This document shows, piece after piece, positions 10,495-18,936 of a stretch of 64,000 bases of DNA. Position numbers and translations under genes: made by a program. The DNA is from Chitinophaga sp. SYP-B3965 (GTDB taxonomy: Bacteria; Bacteroidota; Bacteroidia; Chitinophagales; Chitinophagaceae). The notes beneath the pieces were generated by a model that ran no database searches, was not told the DNA's origin, and saw only the letters and a list, made by a program, of their open reading frames with translations. The stretch is from NCBI RefSeq assembly GCF_009647655.1, contig NZ_WJFD01000002.1:496001-560000 (forward strand), read 5' to 3'. Numbering within the stretch: the stretch's first letter is position 1; each line of letters starts with the position of its first letter.

Positions 10495-10702
10495 GCAAAC
10501 AATTATTTTCAATCGCGCTACACGTAAGGCTTTTCAGGCTATCGGGGGCTTAAAACAACTTGCGTGTTTCGAACAACATGATTGATTTTGGTGTGATAAC
10601 TACTAGCTTTACAATTTACTTAAAATAGGTGAATCAGGCGTTGGGTAATTACCATGAATTATTTTTGCAATATTTTAACCCTTTGGTTTATTTGCATTCC
10701 AT

Positions 10703-10710
10703 TAAATTTG
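10703..10710 (+). promoter_or_regulatory. Bacteroidota-type -7 promoter element TAAATTTG
   Basis: TAAATTTG matches the TAnnTTTG -7 consensus used by the Bacteroidota primary sigma factor. A TTTG lies 17 bases upstream as a possible -33 element. It sits 35 bases before the ATG of the outer-membrane barrel gene at 10746. Confidence 0.6.
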
Positions 10711-10745
10711 CCTGATATTCTTTTTGCCAAGCATTTAAACATATT

Positions 10746-11453
10746 ATGAAAAAATTACTTTTTACACTGGGTTGTATCGCGGCCTCTACAGGTGTTTTTG
10801 CGCAGGATAATATGGCTGGCGCGGCCATGGGTAAGGCTCGCGAAAGGGCTACCTACTCCAGGGACTTCTTTGTTATCCAGTTTTCTATTGATGGCTGGGC
10901 GCAGAAACCAGATAGTGTTAAGACGAAAGGATTATCCCGCGGGTTTAACGTGGCTTTCATGTACGATGTTCCGTTTAAGAATTCTAAGTTCAGTGTGGCA
11001 CCGGGTTTGGGGATCAGTACCAGCAGTATGTACCTGGATGATCAGTACATTGATATGTCTAACGGGAGCTCTACAGCGGTAAAATTCATTACCAATGCTG
11101 ATAAGTATAAAAAATATAAAGTAGCTACTACTTACCTGGAGATTCCGTTAGAACTGCGTTATCGTCAGGTGGCGGATAATGCGAATACGGGGTTTAAGGC
11201 TTCTATTGGTTTGAAGGCTGGGATGCTGGTGAATGCGCATACCAAGGGCAAGAATACCCTGGGTGGTGAGAAGAACATTATTAAAGAGCAGAACAGGCGG
11301 TTTTTTAATCCATGGAGGTTTGCGGCTACTGCTCGTGTAGGGTATGGTAATTTTGCGGTGTTTGGTACGATGAACCTGAATCCTTTGTTTAAGGATAATA
11401 CGAATCTGGATGTTCGTCCTTTTTCTGTGGGTATTGCTTTGAGTGGTTTGTAA
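10746..11453 (+). CDS. Secreted outer-membrane beta-barrel protein (porin/PorT-like fold)
   Basis: The 235-residue protein has a signal peptide (MKKLLFTLGCIAASTGVFAQ) followed by about eight predicted amphipathic strands. The arrangement resembles the small eight-stranded beta-barrel proteins common in Bacteroidota. Segments such as FSVAPGLGISTSSMYL and ATTYLEIPLELRYRQ fit the PorT/OmpW-type pattern in which barrel strands alternate with short loops. It is monocistronic: its own promoter lies upstream and a strong terminator follows 25 bases after the stop. The specific function is unknown. Confidence 0.75.
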   Translation: MKKLLFTLGCIAASTGVFAQDNMAGAAMGKARERATYSRDFFVIQFSIDGWAQKPDSVKTKGLSRGFNVAFMYDVPFKNSKFSVAPGLGISTSSMYLDDQYIDMSNGSSTAVKFITNADKYKKYKVATTYLEIPLELRYRQVADNANTGFKASIGLKAGMLVNAHTKGKNTLGGEKNIIKEQNRRFFNPWRFAATARVGYGNFAVFGTMNLNPLFKDNTNLDVRPFSVGIALSGL

Positions 11454-11478
11454 GGGGAAAGGCTTAAATTTATAATAA

Positions 11479-11515
11479 GGGCTGACCGGATATTTTCTGG
11501 TTGGCCCTTCTTTTT
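11479..11515 (+). terminator. Rho-independent terminator after the barrel gene
   Basis: GGGCTGACCGG pairs with CTGGTTGGCCC (11 bp including G-U pairs) around the loop ATATTTT. The T-rich tail TTCTTTTT follows directly. It lies 26 bases after the stop of the upstream barrel gene. Confidence 0.85.
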
Positions 11516-11776
11516 GATACTATTTTACCGGTTTTGGTTGATCGAAGGGTGGTCAAAGGCGTGGCGAACCTGTGATATAGGATGGGTTTTCTCTTGGGGT
11601 GGTAAAATAGTATGGGTTTGGGGGTTTTTCGGCTCTGGCGGAGCCGGGGAGGGATTTCTAATTTTTAGGTTGGAGCCCTTTTTTATGGGTGTTTTGGTCC
11701 TGTTGGGTTTCCATTTTGATTTGTTAGGGCTACTGTTTTGTATGGAGTTTATTGCTGATTATAACATTAAATAAAA
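11516..11776. other. Gene-free G/T-rich spacer with a small hairpin
   Basis: I see no credible gene here. The one open frame on the plus strand is dominated by G, T, W and F codons and has no ribosome-binding context. The stretch contains one hairpin, CGGCTC-TGGCG-GAGCCG at 11630-11646, whose arms share the TTTTTCGGCTC/GGAGC core with the terminator at 11777-11811. Confidence 0.6.
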
Positions 11777-11811
11777 AGCCCTTTTCGGCTCCGACGGAGC
11801 TGAAAAGGGTT
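11777..11811 (-). terminator. Strong terminator of the enoyl-CoA hydratase gene
   Basis: CCCTTTTCGGCTCC pairs with GGAGCTGAAAAGGG around the loop GAC, with one G-U pair. Read on the minus strand it is followed by TTTTTATTT. It lies 13 bases beyond the stop of the minus-strand gene ending at 11824. Confidence 0.85.
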
Positions 11812-11823
11812 CTTTTACTGGGT

Positions 11824-12606
11824 TTACTCTCCTTTAAATGCTGGTTTTCTTTTTTCCAGGAAAGCTTGTACACCCTCCTTGTTATCTGCTGTTTTTCCGG
11901 CTATTTCCTGGCAGTAGGCTTCGTAGTCTAATACGGAGTCTAAGTCTTCGGTCATGCCTTTGGTGAGCATCTTTTTCATGAGGGCGATCGCTTTCGTGGG
12001 GGCGTTGGCGTAGAATTCTGCTTCGGACTGTACGGCGGCGTCTAAGTCTTCTGGTTTTACTACTTTATTGATGAGGCCCATTTGGAAGGCTTCTGTGGCA
12101 GTGAGTTTGGTGGCTTTTGTGGCCAGTTCAAATGCACGGTGGTATCCTACGGTGCGTGGTAAGAAATAAGAGGAACCGGAATCTAATACCAGCGCTATGT
12201 TGATGAAGATCTCAATCATGGAGGCATTCTCTGATGCGATGATTATATCGCAGGCTAATGCAAGAGAGCATCCGGCGCCGGCTGCGACCCCGTTTAGTTT
12301 GCAAATAACCGGTTTGGGCATGTTGCGAATGGCGCGGATGATAGGATTATAGCGTTTGTGGAGGGAATCTCCGAGATTTCGGGGAGCGCCATTTTCATCC
12401 ATGGCGGCTTTCAGATCCTGGCCACTGGAAAAAGCCTTGCCGGCACCGGTTAGGACTATTGCCCTGACTGTGGTGTCTTTCTCTACTTTCTTTAGAGCAT
12501 CCTGTAGCTCATAGCTGAGCGGATCATTGAAGGCATTGTAGACATCAGGCCGGTTGAGGGTGATGGTGGCAATACCGTTTTGTATGTCGAGTGTGAGTGA
12601 TGTCAT
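11824..12606 (-). CDS. Enoyl-CoA hydratase/isomerase family protein
   Basis: This 260-residue crotonase-fold enzyme belongs to a family acting on acyl-CoA thioesters in fatty-acid or phenylacetate degradation. The oxyanion-hole segment AFSSGQDLKA is near residue 60 and the second CoA-binding loop NGVAAGAGCSLALACD near residue 105. The usual catalytic Glu region after it reads MIEIFINIALVLDSGSSYFLPR, close to the PaaG/PaaB-type isomerases. That makes a 2-(epoxyphenyl)acetyl-CoA isomerase possible, but no other paa genes are nearby, so only the family is called. It is probably monocistronic, with its own terminator downstream. Confidence 0.88.
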   Translation of the reverse strand: MTSLTLDIQNGIATITLNRPDVYNAFNDPLSYELQDALKKVEKDTTVRAIVLTGAGKAFSSGQDLKAAMDENGAPRNLGDSLHKRYNPIIRAIRNMPKPVICKLNGVAAGAGCSLALACDIIIASENASMIEIFINIALVLDSGSSYFLPRTVGYHRAFELATKATKLTATEAFQMGLINKVVKPEDLDAAVQSEAEFYANAPTKAIALMKKMLTKGMTEDLDSVLDYEAYCQEIAGKTADNKEGVQAFLEKRKPAFKGE

Positions 12607-12624
12607 GTTTGGGTGTATTTCTTT

Positions 12625-14634
12625 TTACAATGTTTCTTTCAACCAATTGAAGAACTCGCGTTGCCAAACGATGGCATTCTGTGCACTCAGTACCCAGTGA
12701 TTTTCTTCGGGGAAATACACCAGTTTGCTTTTGAGACCTTTGAGCTGTGCAGCCTGGTAAGCTTGCAGGCCCTGCTCTATTCCTACACGGAAATCAATTC
12801 CTCCCTGCACGATCATAATAGGCCTGTTCCAGTTATTGACAAGATTACTTGGATTGAATTCACTGTAACTTTTTGCATTGGCGGGATCCCAGTAAGCGCC
12901 AATGTCCCAGTTGGCAAACCATAATTCTTCTGTGGTGCCATACCAGCTGCGAAGATCAAAAAGACCATCATGCGCAATGAATGTTTTAAAACGGTCCTTG
13001 TGTACGCCGGCCAGCATGTAAACAGAATATCCGCCGTAACTGGCGCCCACGGCTCCAAGACGGCTTTTGTCTACATAAGGTTCTTTGCTCATGTCGTCTA
13101 TGGCGGAGAGATAATCACGGATGGCTTGTCCGCCCCAGTCTTTGCTGATGTCTTCATTCCACTTCACACCATGGCCTGGCATGCCTCTGCGGTTGGGAGC
13201 TACGACAATATATCCCTGTGAGGCTATCAGCTGGAAGTTCCAGCGGTAGGAATAGAATTGTGAAACAGCAGCTTGCGGGCCGCCCTGGCAATAAAGCAGG
13301 GTGGGATATTTTTTAGCGGGATCAAAATCTGGTGGGTAGATGATCCAGGAGAGGAGGTCTTTCCCATCAGTGGTTTTCGTCCAGCGCTCGGTTACTTTGC
13401 TTTGTGGGAGCGTGTTGTAGACATCGTTGTTGACGGTGCTGAGTTGTTTCAGGGCGCCGCTTTTCAGGTCTATTGTGTAAAGTTCTGCCGCATGGTTCAT
13501 GTCTGTGCGTGTAACCACGAGCGTATTGCCGGATTGACCTACGAATCCATTTACATCAAACTGACCTTTGGTGATTTGGTGGATATCTGCTTTCTGTTCG
13601 CTGGTTTCGAACAGTTGTTCTGTTCCTTTTATCACGGCGATGAACTGGATCTTTTTACCGTCGTTGCTAAAGCGGGCGGCAGAAACAGTACCATCCCAAT
13701 CCTTTGTTAAGTTGATGCGGGTTTTGGTGGCTAAGTCGTAACGGATGATATCGTTTTTGTCTGCTTCAAAACCATCGCGGGCCATGCTCAGCCAGAGTAA
13801 TTTGCTGCCATCAGGACTGAAAACAGGTTGCACATCGTAACCATTCATTCCTTCGGATAAATTCTCCGTTTGGCCGCTGGCGATAGTATAACGATAGATG
13901 TCTGTGTTGGTGCTGACCGCATAATCCTTGCCGTGTTTCTTTTTGGACACGTAAATGATCTGTGTGCCGGTGGGGTCCCAGATAAAATCTTCGCCACCAC
14001 CAAAAGGCATTTGGGGGCAATCGAATAATTCTCCTTTCATGATATCTATGGACTCTCCTACTTTGCCGGACTGGGCATCGTAAGTGGCGTAGAACACATG
14101 GTTATATTTCCCGTCCTCCCAGGTATCCCAGTGGCGGTAGTTGAGACTTGTATAGATCTGTACGTTGGATTTGGGGAGGTCTTTGTGAAAATCTTCCCCG
14201 CTTACTTTTTCCAGCTTTACTTCATTGGAAAACAGCAGGTGGGTACCTTTGGGAGAGAGGCGGATATTCTGCATACCACCTTCCACATTGGTTTTTTGTA
14301 CGGGATTTCCACCGTCTTTATCCATTTCCCACAACTGCCCTTTATAGCTGTAAAGGATACGGCCATTGGGAAGAACCTGTGTGCCAGATTCCGCACCAGG
14401 ACTGGTAGTGAGTTGTTTTGCCGTTCCTCCGCTGAGGGGGATGGCGTACAGGTTCCTTTCGCTTTTGTTGTCTGCAAGGTTGTAGCGGGAAACGCCGTAA
14501 AGTACGGTACCATCTGCGGTAACGGTTTCGCCGCTCACTCTTCCCAGCTGCCAGAGCAGCTCAGGGCTCATTTTCTGTTGTGCCATGCTGTTTTGAATGA
14601 ATAAAATACCTGCTAGCAGGAGACTCTTATGCAT
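12625..14634 (-). CDS. S9 family serine peptidase (prolyl oligopeptidase family, secreted)
   Basis: The 669-residue protein has an N-terminal signal peptide (MHKSLLLAGILFIQNSMAQ). Residues ~30-400 form a WD40-like beta-propeller (PD40-type repeats such as FSPDGSKLLWLS), and the C-terminal alpha/beta-hydrolase domain carries the nucleophile motif GASYGGY near residue 540. The catalytic Asp lies in the GGIDFRV region and the His in ENHWV near the C-terminus. These enzymes cleave peptides or acyl-peptides in the periplasm; here the role is probably scavenging or peptide turnover. The gene is divergent from hflX and ends 19 bases before the enoyl-CoA hydratase gene on the same strand. Confidence 0.92.
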   Translation of the reverse strand: MHKSLLLAGILFIQNSMAQQKMSPELLWQLGRVSGETVTADGTVLYGVSRYNLADNKSERNLYAIPLSGGTAKQLTTSPGAESGTQVLPNGRILYSYKGQLWEMDKDGGNPVQKTNVEGGMQNIRLSPKGTHLLFSNEVKLEKVSGEDFHKDLPKSNVQIYTSLNYRHWDTWEDGKYNHVFYATYDAQSGKVGESIDIMKGELFDCPQMPFGGGEDFIWDPTGTQIIYVSKKKHGKDYAVSTNTDIYRYTIASGQTENLSEGMNGYDVQPVFSPDGSKLLWLSMARDGFEADKNDIIRYDLATKTRINLTKDWDGTVSAARFSNDGKKIQFIAVIKGTEQLFETSEQKADIHQITKGQFDVNGFVGQSGNTLVVTRTDMNHAAELYTIDLKSGALKQLSTVNNDVYNTLPQSKVTERWTKTTDGKDLLSWIIYPPDFDPAKKYPTLLYCQGGPQAAVSQFYSYRWNFQLIASQGYIVVAPNRRGMPGHGVKWNEDISKDWGGQAIRDYLSAIDDMSKEPYVDKSRLGAVGASYGGYSVYMLAGVHKDRFKTFIAHDGLFDLRSWYGTTEELWFANWDIGAYWDPANAKSYSEFNPSNLVNNWNRPIMIVQGGIDFRVGIEQGLQAYQAAQLKGLKSKLVYFPEENHWVLSAQNAIVWQREFFNWLKETL

Positions 14635-14718
14635 TGGTGTAGATTTTGTTGTGATGAGGCATAAATGTAGGAAAAAATAGCTGAAGGCAGCGGTTGCTGT
14701 AAGCGGCTAGTAATTCAT

Positions 14719-14726
14719 TAACTTTG
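14719..14726 (+). promoter_or_regulatory. -7 promoter element TAACTTTG upstream of hflX
   Basis: TAACTTTG matches TAnnTTTG exactly. A TTG 22 bases upstream may serve as the -33 element. It is 19 bases before the TTG start of hflX, so the leader would be very short. Confidence 0.6.
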
Positions 14727-14745
14727 CACAAATTCTTATAATACT

Positions 14746-15942
14746 TTGATAGAAAAGCAACAAGAAATACAAAACGATGAACGTGCGGTACTGATAGGTC
14801 TTATTCACAAGGATAGAGAGCAAACAGACACCGAGGTAAACGAGTACCTGGATGAATTGGCCTTCCTGGCTGAAACTGCAGGTGCTATAGCGGTAAAACG
14901 GTTTACACAAAGGCTGCCACATCCTGACAGGGCTACTTTCATTGGGAAAGGCAAACTGGAGGAAGTACGGCAATATGTATTAAATAAAGATGTAAGTATC
15001 GTAATATTTGATGATGAGCTTTCCGGCTCCCAGATCTCCAATATCCAGAAGGAACTGAAGGTAAAAGTGATTGACCGGAGTGATCTGATCCTGGACATCT
15101 TTGCCCGCCGCGCCAGAACGGCTCAGGCCAGAACGCAGGTGGAATTAGCCCAATATCAATATATCCTTCCAAGATTACGTGGTATGTGGACCCACCTTGA
15201 ACGTCAGAAAGGGGGTATCGGGATGCGCGGACCGGGTGAAACGGAAATTGAAACGGACAGGCGGATCGTGAAGGACAAGATTGCACTCTTGCGCAAACGG
15301 CTGGGGGAAATTGACAAACAAGCCCTCACCCAACGTAAGGAACGGGGTGAATATATCCGTGTAGCATTGGTAGGATATACCAACGTAGGCAAGAGCACCA
15401 TCATGAACATGCTCAGCAAAAGTGAAGTGTTTGCAGAGAATAAACTGTTTGCCACGCTGGATACCACCACGCGGAAAGTAGTGTTCGAACAAACTCCTTT
15501 CCTGCTGAGCGATACGGTTGGGTTCATCCGCAAACTGCCCCATCACCTGGTGGAAAGTTTCAAATCTACTTTGGATGAGGTGCGTGAAAGTGATATCCTG
15601 CTGCATGTGGTGGATATTTCCCATCCTAAATATGAAGACCAGATAGAAGTGGTGAACAGAACGCTCGCTGAGCTGAAAGTGCTGGACAAACCGACTATCA
15701 TGATCTTCAATAAAATGGACCTCTACGAAAAGAATACTTTCGATGAGTGGCTGGCGGATGATGTGAAGGATGATATCCTGCATCAGTTGAAAGAAATGTG
15801 GATGCAGAAGGCGAATGGCAATTGTGTTTTCATTGCGGCTACGGAGAAAAGGAATATTGAAGAACTGCGGAAAACGATCCTCGATAAAGTGATGGAGATG
15901 TATCACCAGCGCTTCCCTTACAGATCAGAACATTTCTTTTAA
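14746..15942 (+). CDS. hflX: GTPase HflX
   Basis: HflX is a ribosome-associated GTPase that splits stalled 70S or 100S ribosomes under stress. The 398-residue protein has the N-terminal nucleotide-binding-like domain and glycine-rich linker (GGIGMRGPGETEIETDRR). Its Ras-like G domain carries G1 GYTNVGKST, G3 LSDTVGF and G4 FNKMD. The reading frame has no ATG near its beginning, so the TTG at 14746 is the likely start; homologues begin at about this point. The stop TAA shares its last A with the ATG of the Rieske gene, indicating coupling. Confidence 0.95.
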   Translation: MIEKQQEIQNDERAVLIGLIHKDREQTDTEVNEYLDELAFLAETAGAIAVKRFTQRLPHPDRATFIGKGKLEEVRQYVLNKDVSIVIFDDELSGSQISNIQKELKVKVIDRSDLILDIFARRARTAQARTQVELAQYQYILPRLRGMWTHLERQKGGIGMRGPGETEIETDRRIVKDKIALLRKRLGEIDKQALTQRKERGEYIRVALVGYTNVGKSTIMNMLSKSEVFAENKLFATLDTTTRKVVFEQTPFLLSDTVGFIRKLPHHLVESFKSTLDEVRESDILLHVVDISHPKYEDQIEVVNRTLAELKVLDKPTIMIFNKMDLYEKNTFDEWLADDVKDDILHQLKEMWMQKANGNCVFIAATEKRNIEELRKTILDKVMEMYHQRFPYRSEHFF

Positions 15943-16280
15943 TGAGTAAACAGTATAACTGGTACCGGCTAACGGATGATGTGATAGCGGATGAACAGAC
16001 TATTGCGGTGCAGGAAGTAAATGGCAAGAAGATTTGTTTCTCCCGGTACCAGGGGCAGTTGTATGCTTTTGCGTATAAGTGTCCGCATGCGGGAGGGATC
16101 ATGGCAGATGGGCGAATGGATGGGAATGGGAATGTGGTGTGCCCTTTGCACCGGTATAAGTTTAGTATCCGTAATGGGTATAATAGTAGTGGGGAGGGGT
16201 TTTATTTGAAGACGTACCCGGTGGAATTGAGAGAGGATGGGGTTTATGTGGGATTGGAGAAGAGTTGGTTGGGATGGTGA
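15942..16280 (+). CDS. Rieske [2Fe-2S] ferredoxin-like protein
   Basis: This small 112-residue soluble Rieske protein carries the two cluster-binding boxes, CPHAGG near residue 47 and CPLHRYKF near residue 66. Each gives one Cys and one His ligand. There is no signal peptide or catalytic domain, so it probably passes electrons in the cytoplasm as a stand-alone ferredoxin of the NirD/biphenyl-dioxygenase type. The start codon overlaps the hflX stop (TAATG). The partner reductase or oxygenase cannot be identified here. Confidence 0.93.
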   Translation: MSKQYNWYRLTDDVIADEQTIAVQEVNGKKICFSRYQGQLYAFAYKCPHAGGIMADGRMDGNGNVVCPLHRYKFSIRNGYNSSGEGFYLKTYPVELREDGVYVGLEKSWLGW

Positions 16281-16398
16281 GGGCTTTGTGATATGGGTTT
16301 GAAAGCCGGTATGAATGTGAGGTGTTATGAATGATGCTGCTGAAAGAGGGCTTCATTGAAAAGTTAGGTTGGCTTGAAAATTATTTTCTTTTTAAAGA

Positions 16399-16430
16399 TA
16401 AAAGCCGGGAGAAGTTAATCTCCCGGCTTT
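16399..16430 (-). terminator. Terminator of the GH31 operon
   Basis: AAAGCCGGGAGA pairs perfectly with TCTCCCGGCTTT (12 bp) around AGTTAA. On the minus strand the tail reads TTTTATCTTT. The GH31 stop at 16432 is immediately upstream. Confidence 0.88.
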
Positions 16431-16431
16431 C

Positions 16432-18861
16432 TTATTTCAGTTTAATCGTTATCTCTTCCTTTTCATTTGGGAAAGTTATTTTTTGTACACGGCATTGTAT
16501 GGGAGGGGTAGCATCTCCCTGTGGATCAAAACGGGAGATCGGTTGCAGGAATGCAATTTCATCCAATTGCATATCTTCCAGTTTTTCAAACCCATGTAAG
16601 ATCAACTGCAGCCACTTAAACTTTGAACTGCTTTGCCCTGTTGGCGCTGCCAGCACCAATGTGCCGGCAGCGGGATCATACGTCATGGCGCGTTTGTAGA
16701 ATGCACCTTTTTCATAAGCATAACTCTCTCCATCATCTTCGTAATAAACAAATTCATTCTTTACATCTCCTTTATATACATGCAGGAATAAAGTATCTGT
16801 TGGTTGATCAGCAGTTGTCTGGATCAGTGATTGCATCGGAATGATACTGCTTTCCTTTACAAATACCGGCAACTGTTGCATAGATAAGGTAAGCATTTTT
16901 TCTCTGGCACCCAATTCCAGGCTATCGTTATAAAAATTATACCATTTTCCTTTAGGGAAATACATCGGCGCATACACCTGTTTGCTTTCATATGGCGCGA
17001 TCAGGAAAGAAGGCCCGAAGTTATATTCATTCTGAAAACGCACATCGTAGACATTTGCATCGTGTGTGTTTTCCAATGCCAGCGTGCGCATAATGGGGAG
17101 GCCGGATACAGATGCTTCGTAGAAGTTCGAATATAAATAAGGCAGTAATTTATAACGCAGGTTGATGTAATTGCGCGAGATCTCTAACACCTCTTCTCCA
17201 AAAGCCCATGGCTCTGCGGATTTGGTGTTGATGCCTGTATGGCTTCTATAGTAAGGAATGAAGGCTCCGATCTGGATCCAGCGTGCATACAAGCTGGGGG
17301 AGCCATTTCCGGTGAATCCTCCAATGTCCATACCGGAAAAGGGAACGCCACTAAGGCCGAGGCTATTCATTAAACGGATGCCGAGTAACATGTGATCTTC
17401 TTCTGCACGATTGTCTCCCGTCCAGATAGCGGAATAACGTTGCAGGCCAGCATAACCTGCGCGGGTAAGGATGAAAGGCCGTTTGTTGGGCAAGGCTGCT
17501 CTGTAACCTTCATAACTGGCGCGGATCATTTCCAATGCATATACATTATGGGCCTGCTGATGTGTAACGGGATTTCCTTCAAAATCAAAGATCACATTGT
17601 CCGGCATGTTCTGGCCCCAGGTGGCAATTTCATTCATGTCGTTCCACAAACCGGAGACGCCGCTTTTGGCATAATGGGTTACTTCGTTCTTCCACCAGGC
17701 TCTGCCTTTTGTGCTGGTGAAGTCCGGAAAGTGGCACCAGCCGGGCCATACCTGGCCTGTGTAATTCTGGCCATCGCTGTATTTAATAAAGATGTCCGAC
17801 TGCAAACCACTTTCATAGGAAGCATATCCTTTTTCTACTTTAATACCTGGATCCACGATCACTGTGGTTTTGAAGCCCATCTTATTCAGTTTGGCATTCA
17901 TACCGGCAGGATCGGGGAAACGTTCTTTGTTCCAGGTAAAAAGTTTGTAGGCATCCATGTGATGAATGTCCAGCGTGATGCCATCTGTGGGGATCTGTTT
18001 CTCCCGAAGGGTTTGCGCAATGCGGAGCACTTCTGCTTCCGGGTAATAACTGTAACGGTTCTGCTGATAACCAAGGCTCCATAGGGGTGGCAGCGTGATG
18101 CGACCTGTTAGTTGTGTATAAGAAGTAATAATATCTGCCACCCGCTGATGGAAAATGAAGTAGTAATTCATTTCGCCGCCATTGGCATTAAAAGAAGAAA
18201 AACGGTTATTGCTGGCGCCGAAGTTGAAATTGCTGCGATAGCTGTTATCGAAAAAGATACCGTAATTCAATCCATGATGCACGCCGATATAAAAAGGAAT
18301 GGTAGCATAGATCGGGTCCTGGTTTACGGTGTAACCGAATGCGTCTGTATTCCAGTTGGTGTAGGAGTTTCCTTTACGATCCAGGTTGCCGGTTTTTTCA
18401 CCCAGCCCAATAAATCGTTCTCCCTCCTGCATGGTTTTATACGTAGTAACCTCCTCGCCGATCCATGAAGTACCCAGGCCGGGTTCGTCCGTATTAATTA
18501 CTTTACCATCCGGTGTGCTGAATTTAACGGCGAAGGGATTTTTGCTGATCGTTACGATGAGGGAATCCGTTTCGAGTTTTATTTCATCTGCGTTCTGCGA
18601 GATGCGGGGTTTAAAAACAAGCGGACTGCCGATCACTGCATAAGAGAAATCTTTGGCCAGCGGTTGTTTGTTTAACCGCACACGGATAACAGAAGGGCTG
18701 TAAGCAGTGATGACTGCAAATCCGTTCTGCGTGGTGATCTTAATTTCCTGTGGCTGCAAACTTACCGCAGTGACTTTGCCGGGGTTCTTTACCGGTTGTG
18801 CTTTTGAGGATACTGAGAAAAATAAACAGAGAAAAAAAACGACTCTACATACCATGATCAT
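16432..18861 (-). CDS. Glycoside hydrolase family 31 alpha-glucosidase/alpha-xylosidase
   Basis: This exported enzyme of about 809 residues removes terminal alpha-linked sugars. An N-terminal signal peptide (MIMVCRVVFFLCLFFSVSSKAQP) is followed by a beta-sandwich and a TIM barrel. The GH31 nucleophile Asp is in LWNDMNE and the acid/base region is at WTGDNRAEEDHM; the substrate-binding segment RSHTGINTKSAEPW is also clear. A start at 18861 or 18855 fits the signal peptide, whereas the longer frame from 18933 does not. It is the last gene of the SusC-SusD-GH31 unit, so the substrate is probably an alpha-glucan, alpha-glucoside or xyloglucan fragment. The exact linkage is not determinable. Confidence 0.92.
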   Translation of the reverse strand: MIMVCRVVFFLCLFFSVSSKAQPVKNPGKVTAVSLQPQEIKITTQNGFAVITAYSPSVIRVRLNKQPLAKDFSYAVIGSPLVFKPRISQNADEIKLETDSLIVTISKNPFAVKFSTPDGKVINTDEPGLGTSWIGEEVTTYKTMQEGERFIGLGEKTGNLDRKGNSYTNWNTDAFGYTVNQDPIYATIPFYIGVHHGLNYGIFFDNSYRSNFNFGASNNRFSSFNANGGEMNYYFIFHQRVADIITSYTQLTGRITLPPLWSLGYQQNRYSYYPEAEVLRIAQTLREKQIPTDGITLDIHHMDAYKLFTWNKERFPDPAGMNAKLNKMGFKTTVIVDPGIKVEKGYASYESGLQSDIFIKYSDGQNYTGQVWPGWCHFPDFTSTKGRAWWKNEVTHYAKSGVSGLWNDMNEIATWGQNMPDNVIFDFEGNPVTHQQAHNVYALEMIRASYEGYRAALPNKRPFILTRAGYAGLQRYSAIWTGDNRAEEDHMLLGIRLMNSLGLSGVPFSGMDIGGFTGNGSPSLYARWIQIGAFIPYYRSHTGINTKSAEPWAFGEEVLEISRNYINLRYKLLPYLYSNFYEASVSGLPIMRTLALENTHDANVYDVRFQNEYNFGPSFLIAPYESKQVYAPMYFPKGKWYNFYNDSLELGAREKMLTLSMQQLPVFVKESSIIPMQSLIQTTADQPTDTLFLHVYKGDVKNEFVYYEDDGESYAYEKGAFYKRAMTYDPAAGTLVLAAPTGQSSSKFKWLQLILHGFEKLEDMQLDEIAFLQPISRFDPQGDATPPIQCRVQKITFPNEKEEITIKLK

Positions 18862-18883
18862 CTTTTTTAAATAAGGATCCACC

Positions 18884-18906
18884 AGGGGGCATATTACATG
18901 CCCCCT
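18884..18906 (-). promoter_or_regulatory. Intercistronic hairpin between susD and GH31
   Basis: AGGGGGCAT and ATGCCCCCT form a perfect 9-bp stem with a five-base loop. No U-tract follows on either strand. Such hairpins often separate the highly expressed susCD part of a transcript from the enzyme gene by protecting the upstream mRNA; that role is inferred. Confidence 0.5.
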
Positions 18907-18936
18907 AATGGTTTTTCTTGCTTTGAAAAGCAATCC

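Noticed and set aside
11514..11774. Open frame of 86 codons rich in Trp, Phe and Gly
   Set aside because: Low-complexity G/T-rich DNA between two terminators, with no ribosome-binding context.
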